Shown here piece after piece: positions 57,335-64,000 of a DNA stretch of 64,000 bases. The position numbers were made by a program, and so were the translations under genes. The notes under the pieces were generated by a model, which made no database searches, was not told the DNA's origin, and was given only the letters and a program-made list of their open reading frames with translations. Source of the DNA: Streptomyces griseosporeus (GTDB lineage: Bacteria > Actinomycetota > Actinomycetes > Streptomycetales > Streptomycetaceae); the NCBI RefSeq assembly GCF_014656055.1, contig NZ_BNBR01000005.1, positions 522,464-586,463 of the forward strand, given 5' to 3'. Each line of letters opens with the position of its first letter. The stretch's first letter is position 1.

Positions 57335-60300
57335 CCGACCGGGCACGGGTCGCCCCCAGCTCCCGCAGGGCCGTGGCCCACAGCTCCTCCCGCCCCAGGG
57401 CGGCGTACGACGACCTCGCCTCGTCGTACGCCGCCCTGCCGGCGTTCTCCGCGGCGGCGCGGGCCCGACTGCCGGACAGCGACGGGAAGTTCCGTACCAC
57501 CGGCATGTGTTCGGTGGCCGCCACCAGCCGTACGCCCGCCGGGTCGCCCCCCGCCAGCATCGCCAGGCCGACCGCCAGCAGCACCGCGCCGGTCACGGGC
57601 AGCTCGCCCGGGCCGCCGTGGCCGGCCGACGCCAGCAGACCGGTCAGCCGTTCCCTCAGTTCCCCGGCGAGCCCCGCCACCGGCTCCGGCCGCCCGTGCA
57701 GGGCGTGCGCGGCCAGCGCGGCCGACCGCAGCTCCAGCGACCAGGTGTCCAGGAAGGGGTCGCCGGCGTCGTCGCCGTACCCCTGCCGCAGCGGTTCCAC
57801 CGCCCGCCGCCACAGGCCGAGCCCCAGCTCGGTCAGGCCCCGGGCCAACGCCAGTTCGGCGCGGCCCGCCAGCTCGGGCGTGTACACCTCCGCCGCGTCG
57901 CCCGGCCTGGTCAGGGACAGGCCGAGCCAGTACTCCGCCTCGTCGATCTCCCCGAGCTGCAGGCACGCCAGCACCAGACCCCAGCGGACGCCGATCGCGT
58001 CCGAACCGTCGGCGAACCCGTCCAGCGTGTCCAGCGCGGCGCGCAGATGGCCGTACGCCTCCTGCGGCCGCTCGGACTGCAGGCACAGCTCGCTCACCCG
58101 CCCGTGGCCCAGCAGCCGCAGCGTCGGGTTGCCGGTCGGGCCGAGCTTCTCCACGATCCGGCGGGCGCACTCCAGTGCCTGTTCCCGCTCGTGCGCGGCC
58201 TCCCACACATAGCTGGCGACGCCCGACGCGACCCCCGCGAGCAGCGGCTCCTCGGCCTCGCACAGCTCCCGCAGCCGCTCGTAGCGCGGCGGCCGGATCT
58301 CCGGTACGGCGCCCAGCACCACCGCCAGCGCCCGCTGCACGGTGTCCGGCGGGGCGGGCGGCAGCCGCCGCAGCGTCATCAAGTGCCGTACGGCGTGCGG
58401 CCCGTGACCCATGAACAGGGCCGCCGTGCACACGACGGCCGCGCTGCGGGCGGCCTCCACGTCCGCGGGCCGCCCGGGGTCCGGCCGGTAGTGGGACAGC
58501 GGCCCGCCGGTCTCCGCGGCGAGCGCGGCGAGCCGCCCGTAGTGCGAGCCGGTGGACCACAGGGAGGCCAGTACGGCGGTGAGCGCGGCGGTGGCGGGCG
58601 CGTCGCCGTGGGCCAGCGCGTACCGCAGGGCGAGCACCAGGTTGTCCTGCTCGGCCCGCACCCCCACCCAGGAGCGGCGCGGGTCGACACCGAAGAGGAC
58701 GTCGTGGTGGGCGCGCCCGAAGTCCCGCGCCCAGGCCAGGAACCGCTCCCGTACCGTCTCCTCCTCACCGGCCTCCGCGCGCCGGGCGGCGCTGAACTCC
58801 CGCAGCGTCTCCAGCATGTGGAAGCGCAGCCCGGCCTCGCTGTCGCCGGCCTTCACCAGCGACTGGCCGGCGAGTTGTTCCAGCAGCGTCAGCGGGTCCG
58901 CGTCCAGGTCGGCGAGCAGGTACTCGGCGGCGTCGGCGGTGAAACCGCCGGGGAACACCGACAGCGCGCGCAGCGCCGCCCGCCCGTCGGGCTCCAGCAG
59001 GTTCCAGCTCCACTCGACGACGGCCCGCAGCGTGCGGTGCCGGGCGGGCGCGTCCCGGGCGCCGCCGCGCAGCAGCGCGAAGCGGTCGCGCAGCCGGCGC
59101 TCGATGTCGGTGACGGACAGCACCCGCACCCGGGCGGCGGCGAGTTCGACGGCGAGCGGCAGCCCGTCGAGGTGCCGGCAGATCTCGGCGACGGTACCGG
59201 CGGGCAGCTCCACGCCGGGCCGCGCGGCCCGCGCCCGCTGCTCGAACAGCTCGACGGACGTGGCGAGCGACAGCTCGGGCAGCGCGTACACGGACTCCGA
59301 GGTCAGCCCGAGCGGCGCCCGGCTGGTGGCCAGCACCCGCAGCTCCTTGGACCGGGACACCAGCTCCCGCACCAGCGCGGCCACCCCGCCGATCACCTGC
59401 TCGCAGTTGTCCAGCACGAGCAGCGCGGGCCCGGACCCGAGCGCGGAGACCACGGCACTGACGGGATCGGCGTCCTTGCCCCCGCCGAACTGCGGCCCGT
59501 CGCCTCCCGCCACGGCCGAGGCGACCTCGTCGGCGACGTCCTCGTCCCGGGTCACACCGGCGAGCGGCACGAAGTGGACGACGGCCTGCTCGGCGGCCCG
59601 GCACACCGCGTGCGACAGCCGGGTCTTGCCCAGCCCGCCGGGCCCCATGACGGTGACGACCCGCGCCTCCCGCAACAGCCCGCGCACGGCCGTGACGTCG
59701 TCGTCCCGCCCGAGCAGCGGATTGGGATCGTGCGGCACCCCCTGCCGCACGGGAGCCCGGTCGGCGGCGAGCAGGTCCTGACAGACGGCCTTCAGCCCCG
59801 GCCCCGGATCGACCCCCAACTCGTCCCGCAGACGCCGCCGGTAGGCGTCGTACCGCGCAAGTGCCGCGGCCCGCCCGGCGGTGGCGGCCTCGCAGCGCAG
59901 CAGTTCGGCGAGCACCTCCTCGTCCCGGGGCGCCTCCTCGGCCAGCTCCCCGAGCGCCGCCACGGCCTCCTCGGCCCGCCCGAGCCGGGCCAGCGCGAGC
60001 GCCCGCCCCCGCACCAGCGCCCGGTGGGCACCGAGCCGTCCTACCCTCAACGCCACCACGGGGTCGTGCAGATCCTCCCCGGCGGCGGCCCCCACGCCGC
60101 CGTCCCACAGGGCCAGCCCCGCCTCGGCCTCGGCGAGCGCCCCGGCGTGATCCCCGCCCCGCGCCCGCTCACCGCAGGCGGCCTCGTGCAGCAGCAGCGC
60201 ACACGCGTCGACCTGATGCTCGTCCAGCGCGAGCCGGTACCCGACAGGCGTGCTCACCACCAACTCGGCCCCGCCCCGGGCCCGCAGCCGCGACACCAGC

Positions 60301-60485
60301 ACCTGCACGGCCTTCCCGGGCCGCTCCGGCTGCTCGTCGGGCCACAGCCCCTCGACGAGCCGTCCCGTACTGCACCCGCCCCGCAGGTCCTCCGCGAGCA
60401 ACGCCAGCAGCCCACGCAGCCGGGGCGCGGTGATCTCCCGCCCGTGAAGGGCGACTCGGGACAGCAGGGCCAGCTCGGTGGTCAT
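57312..60485 (-). CDS. AfsR/SARP-family transcriptional activator with NTPase and TPR-like domains
   Basis: 1057 residues. The N-terminal OmpR-like DNA-binding domain (GLLALLAEDLRGGCSTGRLV, LVSRLRARGGAELVVSTPVGY, partly shown) and BTAD domain (to about 250) precede an NB-ARC/STAND ATPase: P-loop VTVMGPGGLGKTRLSHAV, Walker B PALLVLDNCEQV, LATSRAPLGL, DGLPLAVELAAAR. A C-terminal half with TPR-like helices follows. The ATG at 60485 is 6 bases after TACTCT. SARPs activate antibiotic clusters; here only DrrAB is adjacent (convergent, overlapping by 23 bases), so its target may be elsewhere. Confidence 0.92.
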   Translation of the reverse strand: MTTELALLSRVALHGREITAPRLRGLLALLAEDLRGGCSTGRLVEGLWPDEQPERPGKAVQVLVSRLRARGGAELVVSTPVGYRLALDEHQVDACALLLHEAACGERARGGDHAGALAEAEAGLALWDGGVGAAAGEDLHDPVVALRVGRLGAHRALVRGRALALARLGRAEEAVAALGELAEEAPRDEEVLAELLRCEAATAGRAAALARYDAYRRRLRDELGVDPGPGLKAVCQDLLAADRAPVRQGVPHDPNPLLGRDDDVTAVRGLLREARVVTVMGPGGLGKTRLSHAVCRAAEQAVVHFVPLAGVTRDEDVADEVASAVAGGDGPQFGGGKDADPVSAVVSALGSGPALLVLDNCEQVIGGVAALVRELVSRSKELRVLATSRAPLGLTSESVYALPELSLATSVELFEQRARAARPGVELPAGTVAEICRHLDGLPLAVELAAARVRVLSVTDIERRLRDRFALLRGGARDAPARHRTLRAVVEWSWNLLEPDGRAALRALSVFPGGFTADAAEYLLADLDADPLTLLEQLAGQSLVKAGDSEAGLRFHMLETLREFSAARRAEAGEEETVRERFLAWARDFGRAHHDVLFGVDPRRSWVGVRAEQDNLVLALRYALAHGDAPATAALTAVLASLWSTGSHYGRLAALAAETGGPLSHYRPDPGRPADVEAARSAAVVCTAALFMGHGPHAVRHLMTLRRLPPAPPDTVQRALAVVLGAVPEIRPPRYERLRELCEAEEPLLAGVASGVASYVWEAAHEREQALECARRIVEKLGPTGNPTLRLLGHGRVSELCLQSERPQEAYGHLRAALDTLDGFADGSDAIGVRWGLVLACLQLGEIDEAEYWLGLSLTRPGDAAEVYTPELAGRAELALARGLTELGLGLWRRAVEPLRQGYGDDAGDPFLDTWSLELRSAALAAHALHGRPEPVAGLAGELRERLTGLLASAGHGGPGELPVTGAVLLAVGLAMLAGGDPAGVRLVAATEHMPVVRNFPSLSGSRARAAAENAGRAAYDEARSSYAALGREELWATALRELGATRARSVTGGARG

Positions 60486-60491
60486 TCGTGC

Positions 60492-60497
60492 AGAGTA
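60492..60497 (-). promoter_or_regulatory. -10 hexamer TACTCT, likely leaderless
   Basis: On the minus strand TACTCT ends 6 bases (GCACGA) before the ATG at 60485. Confidence 0.45.
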
Positions 60498-60539
60498 GCG
60501 AGCGGGGGGCGACGGGGTGCCGCAGACTCGAACGCGCTT

Positions 60540-60896
60540 TCAATCCCCCGCGAACCACACATAGCTGCCCGGCGTGCCGGCGCACTGCTCCAGCATCCCC
60601 GCAAGCGCGTCCAACGCGTCGAGCCGCCGCAGCCCGTTGGCGTCGCGGAACTCCGGGATGTCCCGGACCTCCTGGATCTCCCGGAGGGCGGCAGCGGCTT
60701 CCTGCTCGTTCATCAGGGTGTCCCCGTACGGATCCACCCCGGCGAGCCTCCCGGCCACGCCGAGCTGCCGGAACGACCCGAGCAGCTCGGCCAGCGCGTC
60801 ACCGTGCTCGTAGGAACTCCGCAGCAGGGTCGCGCGGGACTTGCGCCAGTTGCGGTGGGCGGGCCGCGCCGAGTGCAGCTCCAGGTCGATTCCCAT
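60540..60896 (-). CDS. Small hypothetical protein
   Basis: Not recognised. 118 residues, acidic and helical (HRNWRKSRATLLRSSYEHGD, LREIQEVRDIPEFRDANGL), ending with GSYVWFAGD. No signal or membrane segment. It stands 54 bases upstream of the AfsR-like gene on the same strand. gagg lies close to the start ATG. It looks like a genuine conserved streptomycete hypothetical. Confidence 0.55.
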   Translation of the reverse strand: MGIDLELHSARPAHRNWRKSRATLLRSSYEHGDALAELLGSFRQLGVAGRLAGVDPYGDTLMNEQEAAAALREIQEVRDIPEFRDANGLRRLDALDALAGMLEQCAGTPGSYVWFAGD

Positions 60897-60955
60897 GCCT
60901 CATGATGACCGACCGGCAGCGTCCCGCCGCTGATCCCGCCCAGGCGACGGCGGGA

Positions 60956-61867
60956 TCAGCCGAGGCACAGCCCGAGCAGGCACAGCTGGGCGGGCGAGGT
61001 CGCGGCGGGCGCGGGCGCGGTGCCCTGGCTGTCCGCTCCCGTGCCGCTGCTGCCGCTGGTGTCGGCGGTGGTCGGAGCCGGGGCGGGCTGGGTCGCCGTA
61101 CCGGACGTGCCGGTCGTGCCGGTCGTGCCGGACGTTCCGGAAGAGGAGGACGGCCTGCTCGACGTGTCTCCCTCGGACGTGCTCCCGGTGGTCTGCCGCT
61201 GCGGCGACGACACGACGACGGTGCGGGGGGCGGTGGCGGGCGGGGCGACCTGCCGCGGCTCGGTGACGGAGGCGGCGTGGACGGGCTGCTGTCCGCCGAT
61301 GCCGGTGCCCGACGCGTGCTCGTCCGACCCGTGCGCCCCGGATGCGGGCGCGGAGTGCGGCGGGCGAGGGGTGGACGGAGACGTCGGGTCCGGCAGGGCG
61401 GGCTCCTCCCGCACCTCGTCCTTCGCGCCGCCCATGGCGCGGTCGTCCGGCGTGGTGGCGGCCTGCGCCGGGCCGGCGGTGTGCCGGTCCAGCGTGGCCA
61501 GCGACAGGCCGCCGCCGACCAGGGCGAAGGCGGTGGCGACCATGGCCCTGCGCTGGTGCTTCTTCAGCCGCGCGAGCTGGCGGCGGCGGGCCGCCCGGCC
61601 GGGCCGCGCGGCCGCCACGGCCGTGACCTCGGCGGACGGGACGTCCTGCACCGGCCGGGACGGGGGCTCCCAGGCCAGGTCGTCGTCCCACAGCGCGTCC
61701 GGGCCCGGCGCGGCGGCCAGGACTCCGGCGGTCGTCGTACCGGCAGCCGATTCCGGACCGAGCGGGCTGGTGACGACGGGCGGTGCGATGTCGGGGGCGT
61801 AGGCCCCGCACCCGGGACACACCAGGGCGCCGTTGAGATGCCGACGACACGTGGAGCAGTAGTCCAT
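60956..61867 (-). CDS. Zinc-ribbon single-pass membrane protein with Ser/Thr-rich tail
   Basis: 303 residues. The N-terminal zinc ribbon is CSTCRRHLNGALVCPGCGAY (4 Cys in two CxxC pairs). A linker leads to a basic segment (RAARRRQLARLKKHQRR) and a TM helix (AMVATAFALVGGGLSLA), then a Ser/Thr/Gly/Pro-rich extracytoplasmic region of about 170 residues ending in LCLLGLCLG. The ribbon thus faces the cytoplasm. The ATG at 61867 follows aggaagaccgcag. A promoter is likely at 61952. The role is unknown. Confidence 0.7.
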   Translation of the reverse strand: MDYCSTCRRHLNGALVCPGCGAYAPDIAPPVVTSPLGPESAAGTTTAGVLAAAPGPDALWDDDLAWEPPSRPVQDVPSAEVTAVAAARPGRAARRRQLARLKKHQRRAMVATAFALVGGGLSLATLDRHTAGPAQAATTPDDRAMGGAKDEVREEPALPDPTSPSTPRPPHSAPASGAHGSDEHASGTGIGGQQPVHAASVTEPRQVAPPATAPRTVVVSSPQRQTTGSTSEGDTSSRPSSSSGTSGTTGTTGTSGTATQPAPAPTTADTSGSSGTGADSQGTAPAPAATSPAQLCLLGLCLG

Positions 61868-61951
61868 CTGCGGTCTTCCTGGGTCGACTGCGCCGTCGGC
61901 CCGCCGGGCCACGGCCTGGTCACGCTCGTACAGGACATCGAGCGGCCAGCA

Positions 61952-61974
61952 ACGCTAACGACCCTTTCGAAAGG
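61952..61974 (-). promoter_or_regulatory. Promoter and palindrome of the zinc-ribbon gene
   Basis: Minus-strand -10 TAGCGT at 61952-61957, with CCTTTCGAAAGG, a perfect 12-bp palindrome, 5 bases upstream at 61963-61974 in the spacer. A possible operator. Confidence 0.4.
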
Positions 61975-62200
61975 CTGTGTGCAGCCCGTGTGACGCTCCT
62001 GCACAGATCCCGGAAACGGCGACCACGGACCGCCCGGCATGCGCCCTGCCGGTGAGCGAGATGTGACCGGCACGGTCACGCGCCTCCACAAGCGTGCGGA
62101 TCCGGCAACGGTGCCGCTCCACCCGTGACAGGGCTGACCTGCGGAACGCTGAGGAAGGTGACCCCGGGCGGGGTCATGGCGCTCACCCTCCGGGGGGAGG

Positions 62201-62260
62201 TGCGTGGGCGCGCCCACGCAGGGGCGGTACCGGTCTTCCCCCGTGACCGGACCGCCCCTG
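62201..62260 (-). terminator. Cupin terminator with adjoining 20-bp palindrome
   Basis: CAGGGGCGGTACCGGTC (62219-62235) pairs with GACCGGACCGCCCCTG (62245-62260), one bulge. Abutting it is the perfect palindrome TGCGTGGGCGCGCCCACGCA (62201-62220). It begins about 20 bases past the cupin stop. Confidence 0.65.
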
Positions 62261-62280
62261 CACACACCAGCGGCGTGCCG

Positions 62281-62664
62281 CTACGCCGTAGCCCCCTGCT
62301 GCCTGCTCATCCACTCGGCGATCGCCTGCTCGGTCCGGGCGAGCTCGTCGGTCGGGCTGAACTGCAGCAGCTCGGTGCCGGCGTCCACGTAGGGCCGGTG
62401 CCCCGGTGGCAGATAGAAGGCATCGCCTGCCTGGTACACCTCTTCCTGGTCGCCGAGGACGGCGCGCATGCGTCCCGCGATGACGTAACCCCAGTGCGGA
62501 CACTGGCACGCTCCGCCGGGCAGCGACTGCAGCGGCCCGTCGAGGTCGGCGTCGGCACCGAACGACACGAACTCGACCGAGTAGCCGCTCATCTCCTCGC
62601 GCCGGTCGGTCACCGGCCCGAATTCCTGGACCTGGGATGCCGTTTCCTTGGACACCTTGGGCAT
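62281..62664 (-). CDS. Cupin domain protein
   Basis: A single-domain cupin of 127 residues. QCPHWGYVIAGRMRAVLGD carries the first conserved cupin motif (His, Gly), and YQAGDAFYLPPGHRPYVDAG the second with its His. A helical C-terminus follows. No catalytic family assigned. The ATG at 62664 follows gggaggtccacc. Monocistronic, with a strong terminator downstream. It lies upstream of the PucR gene on the opposite side of a 90-base gap, same strand. Confidence 0.85.
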   Translation of the reverse strand: MPKVSKETASQVQEFGPVTDRREEMSGYSVEFVSFGADADLDGPLQSLPGGACQCPHWGYVIAGRMRAVLGDQEEVYQAGDAFYLPPGHRPYVDAGTELLQFSPTDELARTEQAIAEWMSRQQGATA

Positions 62665-62754
62665 GGTGGACCTCCCTGCGCGTGACGAGCCCGCACATCT
62701 GCCCTCACTTCGAGTCCACCACCCCGGACAGCGGCGCGCATCCGGACGGCCCGG

Positions 62755-63813
62755 TCAGAGATCCCTGGCCGGCCAGTCGAGCAGCCGGGCGCCGATGACC
62801 GCCGTCTGCAGCATGTAGCGGTGCGCGGGGTCGGCGGGGTCGGCGCCGGTGAGCTTGCGGATGCGTTCCAGGCGGTAGGTCATGGCCCGCACGCTGAGGG
62901 AGAGGCGGCGCGCGGCCTCGGCGGCCACACAGCCGGAGTCGAAGTAGGCGGTGAGTGTGTCGAGGAGCGGCTCGGCGCCCCCGCGGGCCGTGGTGAGCGG
63001 GCCGAGGGTGCCGCGGACGAGGTCGGCCATGGCCTGCCGGTCGCGGGTCAGGACGGGGTAGACGAGCAGGTCGGCGGCGCGCAGCACCGGCTCGTCCAGG
63101 CCCAGCCGTTCCGCCAGTTCCAGGGCGTTCAGGGCTTCCTCGTACGACTGGACGACCCCGCCGGGGCCGGGCTGCGGCCGGCCGATGGCGACCGTGCCGC
63201 CGTCGGTGGCGGCGTGCGCCTGCTTGGCGAAGTAGGGGAGGACCTCCTCCTCGTGCCCTGCGGCGATGCACAGCAGCCGGCCGTCCTTCGTGGTGAGCAG
63301 GACGCTGCGGTTGTCGAAGCGGGCCAGCAGCGCCCGCTCCACCTGCCGGGCGACCGGCGCGCCCTCCTCATAGGCCACCGGCCCTTCCGCGACGGCGACG
63401 GCGTGGGCGTGGGACAGGCGCAGCCCGAAGCGTTCGGCGCGCTCGGCGAGCCGGCCCAGGTCGCTGCGCCCGTAGAGCAGGTCGTCGATGAACTCGCGGC
63501 GCGCGGCCTCCTCCTGGCGCACGGCGAGGCGCTGGGCGCGTTCGTAGCCCTCGGCGAAGGCATCCACCGCCTGCTGCACGGCGGCCAGGGTGCTCTCGAG
63601 CGAGCCGGGGCCGGGCGAGCGGACGGCGCGGGCGGCGGTCAGGTGGGCGCTGACGAGGGCCCGCAGCCCGTAACCGGCTTCCGCCGCCTGCTCGCCGAGG
63701 ATCCGCCGGGACTCGATCTCCTCCCGGTTGAGGCGGCGGCCCGTCGCCGAGACGTCGGCCAGGATGCGGGCATAGCCGTCCAGATACTGCTCGGGAATGT
63801 CCCGCCCCGTCAC
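62755..63813 (-). CDS. PucR/CdaR-family transcriptional regulator
   Basis: 352 residues. A helical N-terminal region (LDGYARILADVSATGRRLN) and a GGDEF-like middle domain (GRPQPGPGGVVQSYEEALNA, shown in full at 20) precede the C-terminal PucR helix-turn-helix LTAYFDSGCVAAEAARRLSLSVRAMTYRLERI, partly shown. Members often regulate purine, proline or polyketide pathways. The GTG at 63813 follows aaccggggggcgac. The target is unknown; the cupin gene downstream on the same strand is a candidate. Confidence 0.88.
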   Translation of the reverse strand: MTGRDIPEQYLDGYARILADVSATGRRLNREEIESRRILGEQAAEAGYGLRALVSAHLTAARAVRSPGPGSLESTLAAVQQAVDAFAEGYERAQRLAVRQEEAARREFIDDLLYGRSDLGRLAERAERFGLRLSHAHAVAVAEGPVAYEEGAPVARQVERALLARFDNRSVLLTTKDGRLLCIAAGHEEEVLPYFAKQAHAATDGGTVAIGRPQPGPGGVVQSYEEALNALELAERLGLDEPVLRAADLLVYPVLTRDRQAMADLVRGTLGPLTTARGGAEPLLDTLTAYFDSGCVAAEAARRLSLSVRAMTYRLERIRKLTGADPADPAHRYMLQTAVIGARLLDWPARDL

Positions 63814-64000
63814 GTCGCCCCCCGGTTCCTGACGCGCCGATGACGCCTTCCTGGCGGGTCACCGGCATGCAGAACCTAGTGAACACTGCCGGACACCGGC
63901 AATGCGCGGGCGGGCGCCGGTCGCCCATCATGACGTGCGGGGAGCACTGCGGAGGGTTCCGGTGCCGGAGTCCGGCAGACGGCCTGCCGCCTGCCGGACT

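Larger units (their letters stand above)
61868..62280. other. 413-base gene-free stretch with promoter and palindromes
   Basis: It holds a minus-strand -10 TAGCGT (61952-61957), the palindrome CCTTTCGAAAGG (61963-61974), TGACCCC-GGGC-GGGGTCA (62159-62176), a 20-bp palindrome (62201-62220) and the cupin terminator. No credible coding frame on either strand. Confidence 0.55.

Noticed and set aside
57507..60905. A plus-strand open frame of more than 1100 codons opposite the AfsR-like gene
   Set aside because: Shadow of the minus-strand gene: no motifs, skewed composition, no ribosome site.
1..64000. tRNA genes, CRISPR arrays, transposases or attachment sites
   Set aside because: I found no cloverleaf, no regularly spaced identical repeats, no transposase-like protein and no pair of direct repeats flanking the accessory block.

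Overview
The window is very GC-rich, uses GTG and TTG starts freely, and carries almost only G/C-ending codons. Together with the gene content (AfsR/SARP-type regulator, XRE-DUF397 pairs, many NarL-type two-component systems, an ECF SigE-like factor, the neighbourhood recR / DUF5063 / aspartokinase / aspartate-semialdehyde dehydrogenase, and purA) this points to a Streptomyces or very close actinomycete chromosome. I see no tRNA, rRNA, CRISPR array, insertion sequence or phage gene. I count 56 protein-coding genes, one of them cut by the left edge.

Layout. 1-2.2 kb: a truncated leuC, divergent from a UbiA-type prenyltransferase. 2.4-6.5 kb: two histidine kinase/response regulator pairs. 6.6-13.8 kb: a hypothetical gene, a P450, two Uma2 genes flanking an ABC exporter with its divergent GbsR/MarR regulator, and a lipid-kinase-like gene with degraded motifs. 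14-15.6 kb: purA with a structured leader and a strong terminator, then a small orphan. 15.6-21.6 kb: an FtsX-type ABC exporter, a third two-component system and a small conserved gene. 21.6-25.8 kb: a hypothetical gene, a GntR regulator, a class III aminotransferase, and a DJ-1/MarR operon under a double palindrome. 25.9-31.2 kb: a Ser/Thr kinase, a hydrolase, a SLATT-like membrane protein, ybaB, recR and DUF5063. 31.2-34.1 kb: an accessory block (hypothetical, XRE, DUF397, DnaB-like ATPase, third Uma2) sitting inside otherwise housekeeping sequence. 34.3-38.9 kb: aspartokinase, aspartate-semialdehyde dehydrogenase, SigE-like factor and its membrane partner. 38.9-46.5 kb: SURF1, S9 peptidase, TrkA-type channel protein, a UPF0718/TIGR03943 pair, a ferredoxin and a glycosyltransferase. 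46.6-53.6 kb: a giant HTH-STAND-WD40 protein, a MocR regulator and a B3/B4-domain protein. 53.8-60.9 kb: a ClC-type channel, DrrAB exporter, AfsR-like regulator and a small hypothetical. 60.9-64 kb: a zinc-ribbon membrane protein, a cupin and a PucR regulator.

How genes work together. Many units are translationally coupled by ATGA or GTGA overlaps (both exporters in the left half, DrrAB, DJ-1/MarR, two of the kinase/regulator pairs, sigma factor/membrane partner, UPF0718/TIGR03943). Aspartokinase and aspartate-semialdehyde dehydrogenase are consecutive steps from aspartate to lysine, threonine, methionine and cell-wall diaminopimelate. Two self-regulated transport or stress units show clear palindromic operators: the GbsR/ABC intergenic region and the DJ-1/MarR promoter.

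Most interesting observations: an 18-base repeat that duplicates a Shine-Dalgarno plus start codon at the head of the FtsX permease gene; the TGACAG-N4-CTGTCA double dyad covering the DJ-1/MarR promoter; a set of about ten genes whose -10 hexamer lies 6-7 bases before the start codon (predicted leaderless mRNAs); a DnaB-like ATPase whose Walker A lysine is arginine; and a lipid-kinase-fold protein lacking the catalytic GGDGT motif. All identifications come from reading the sequence; no database search was run.
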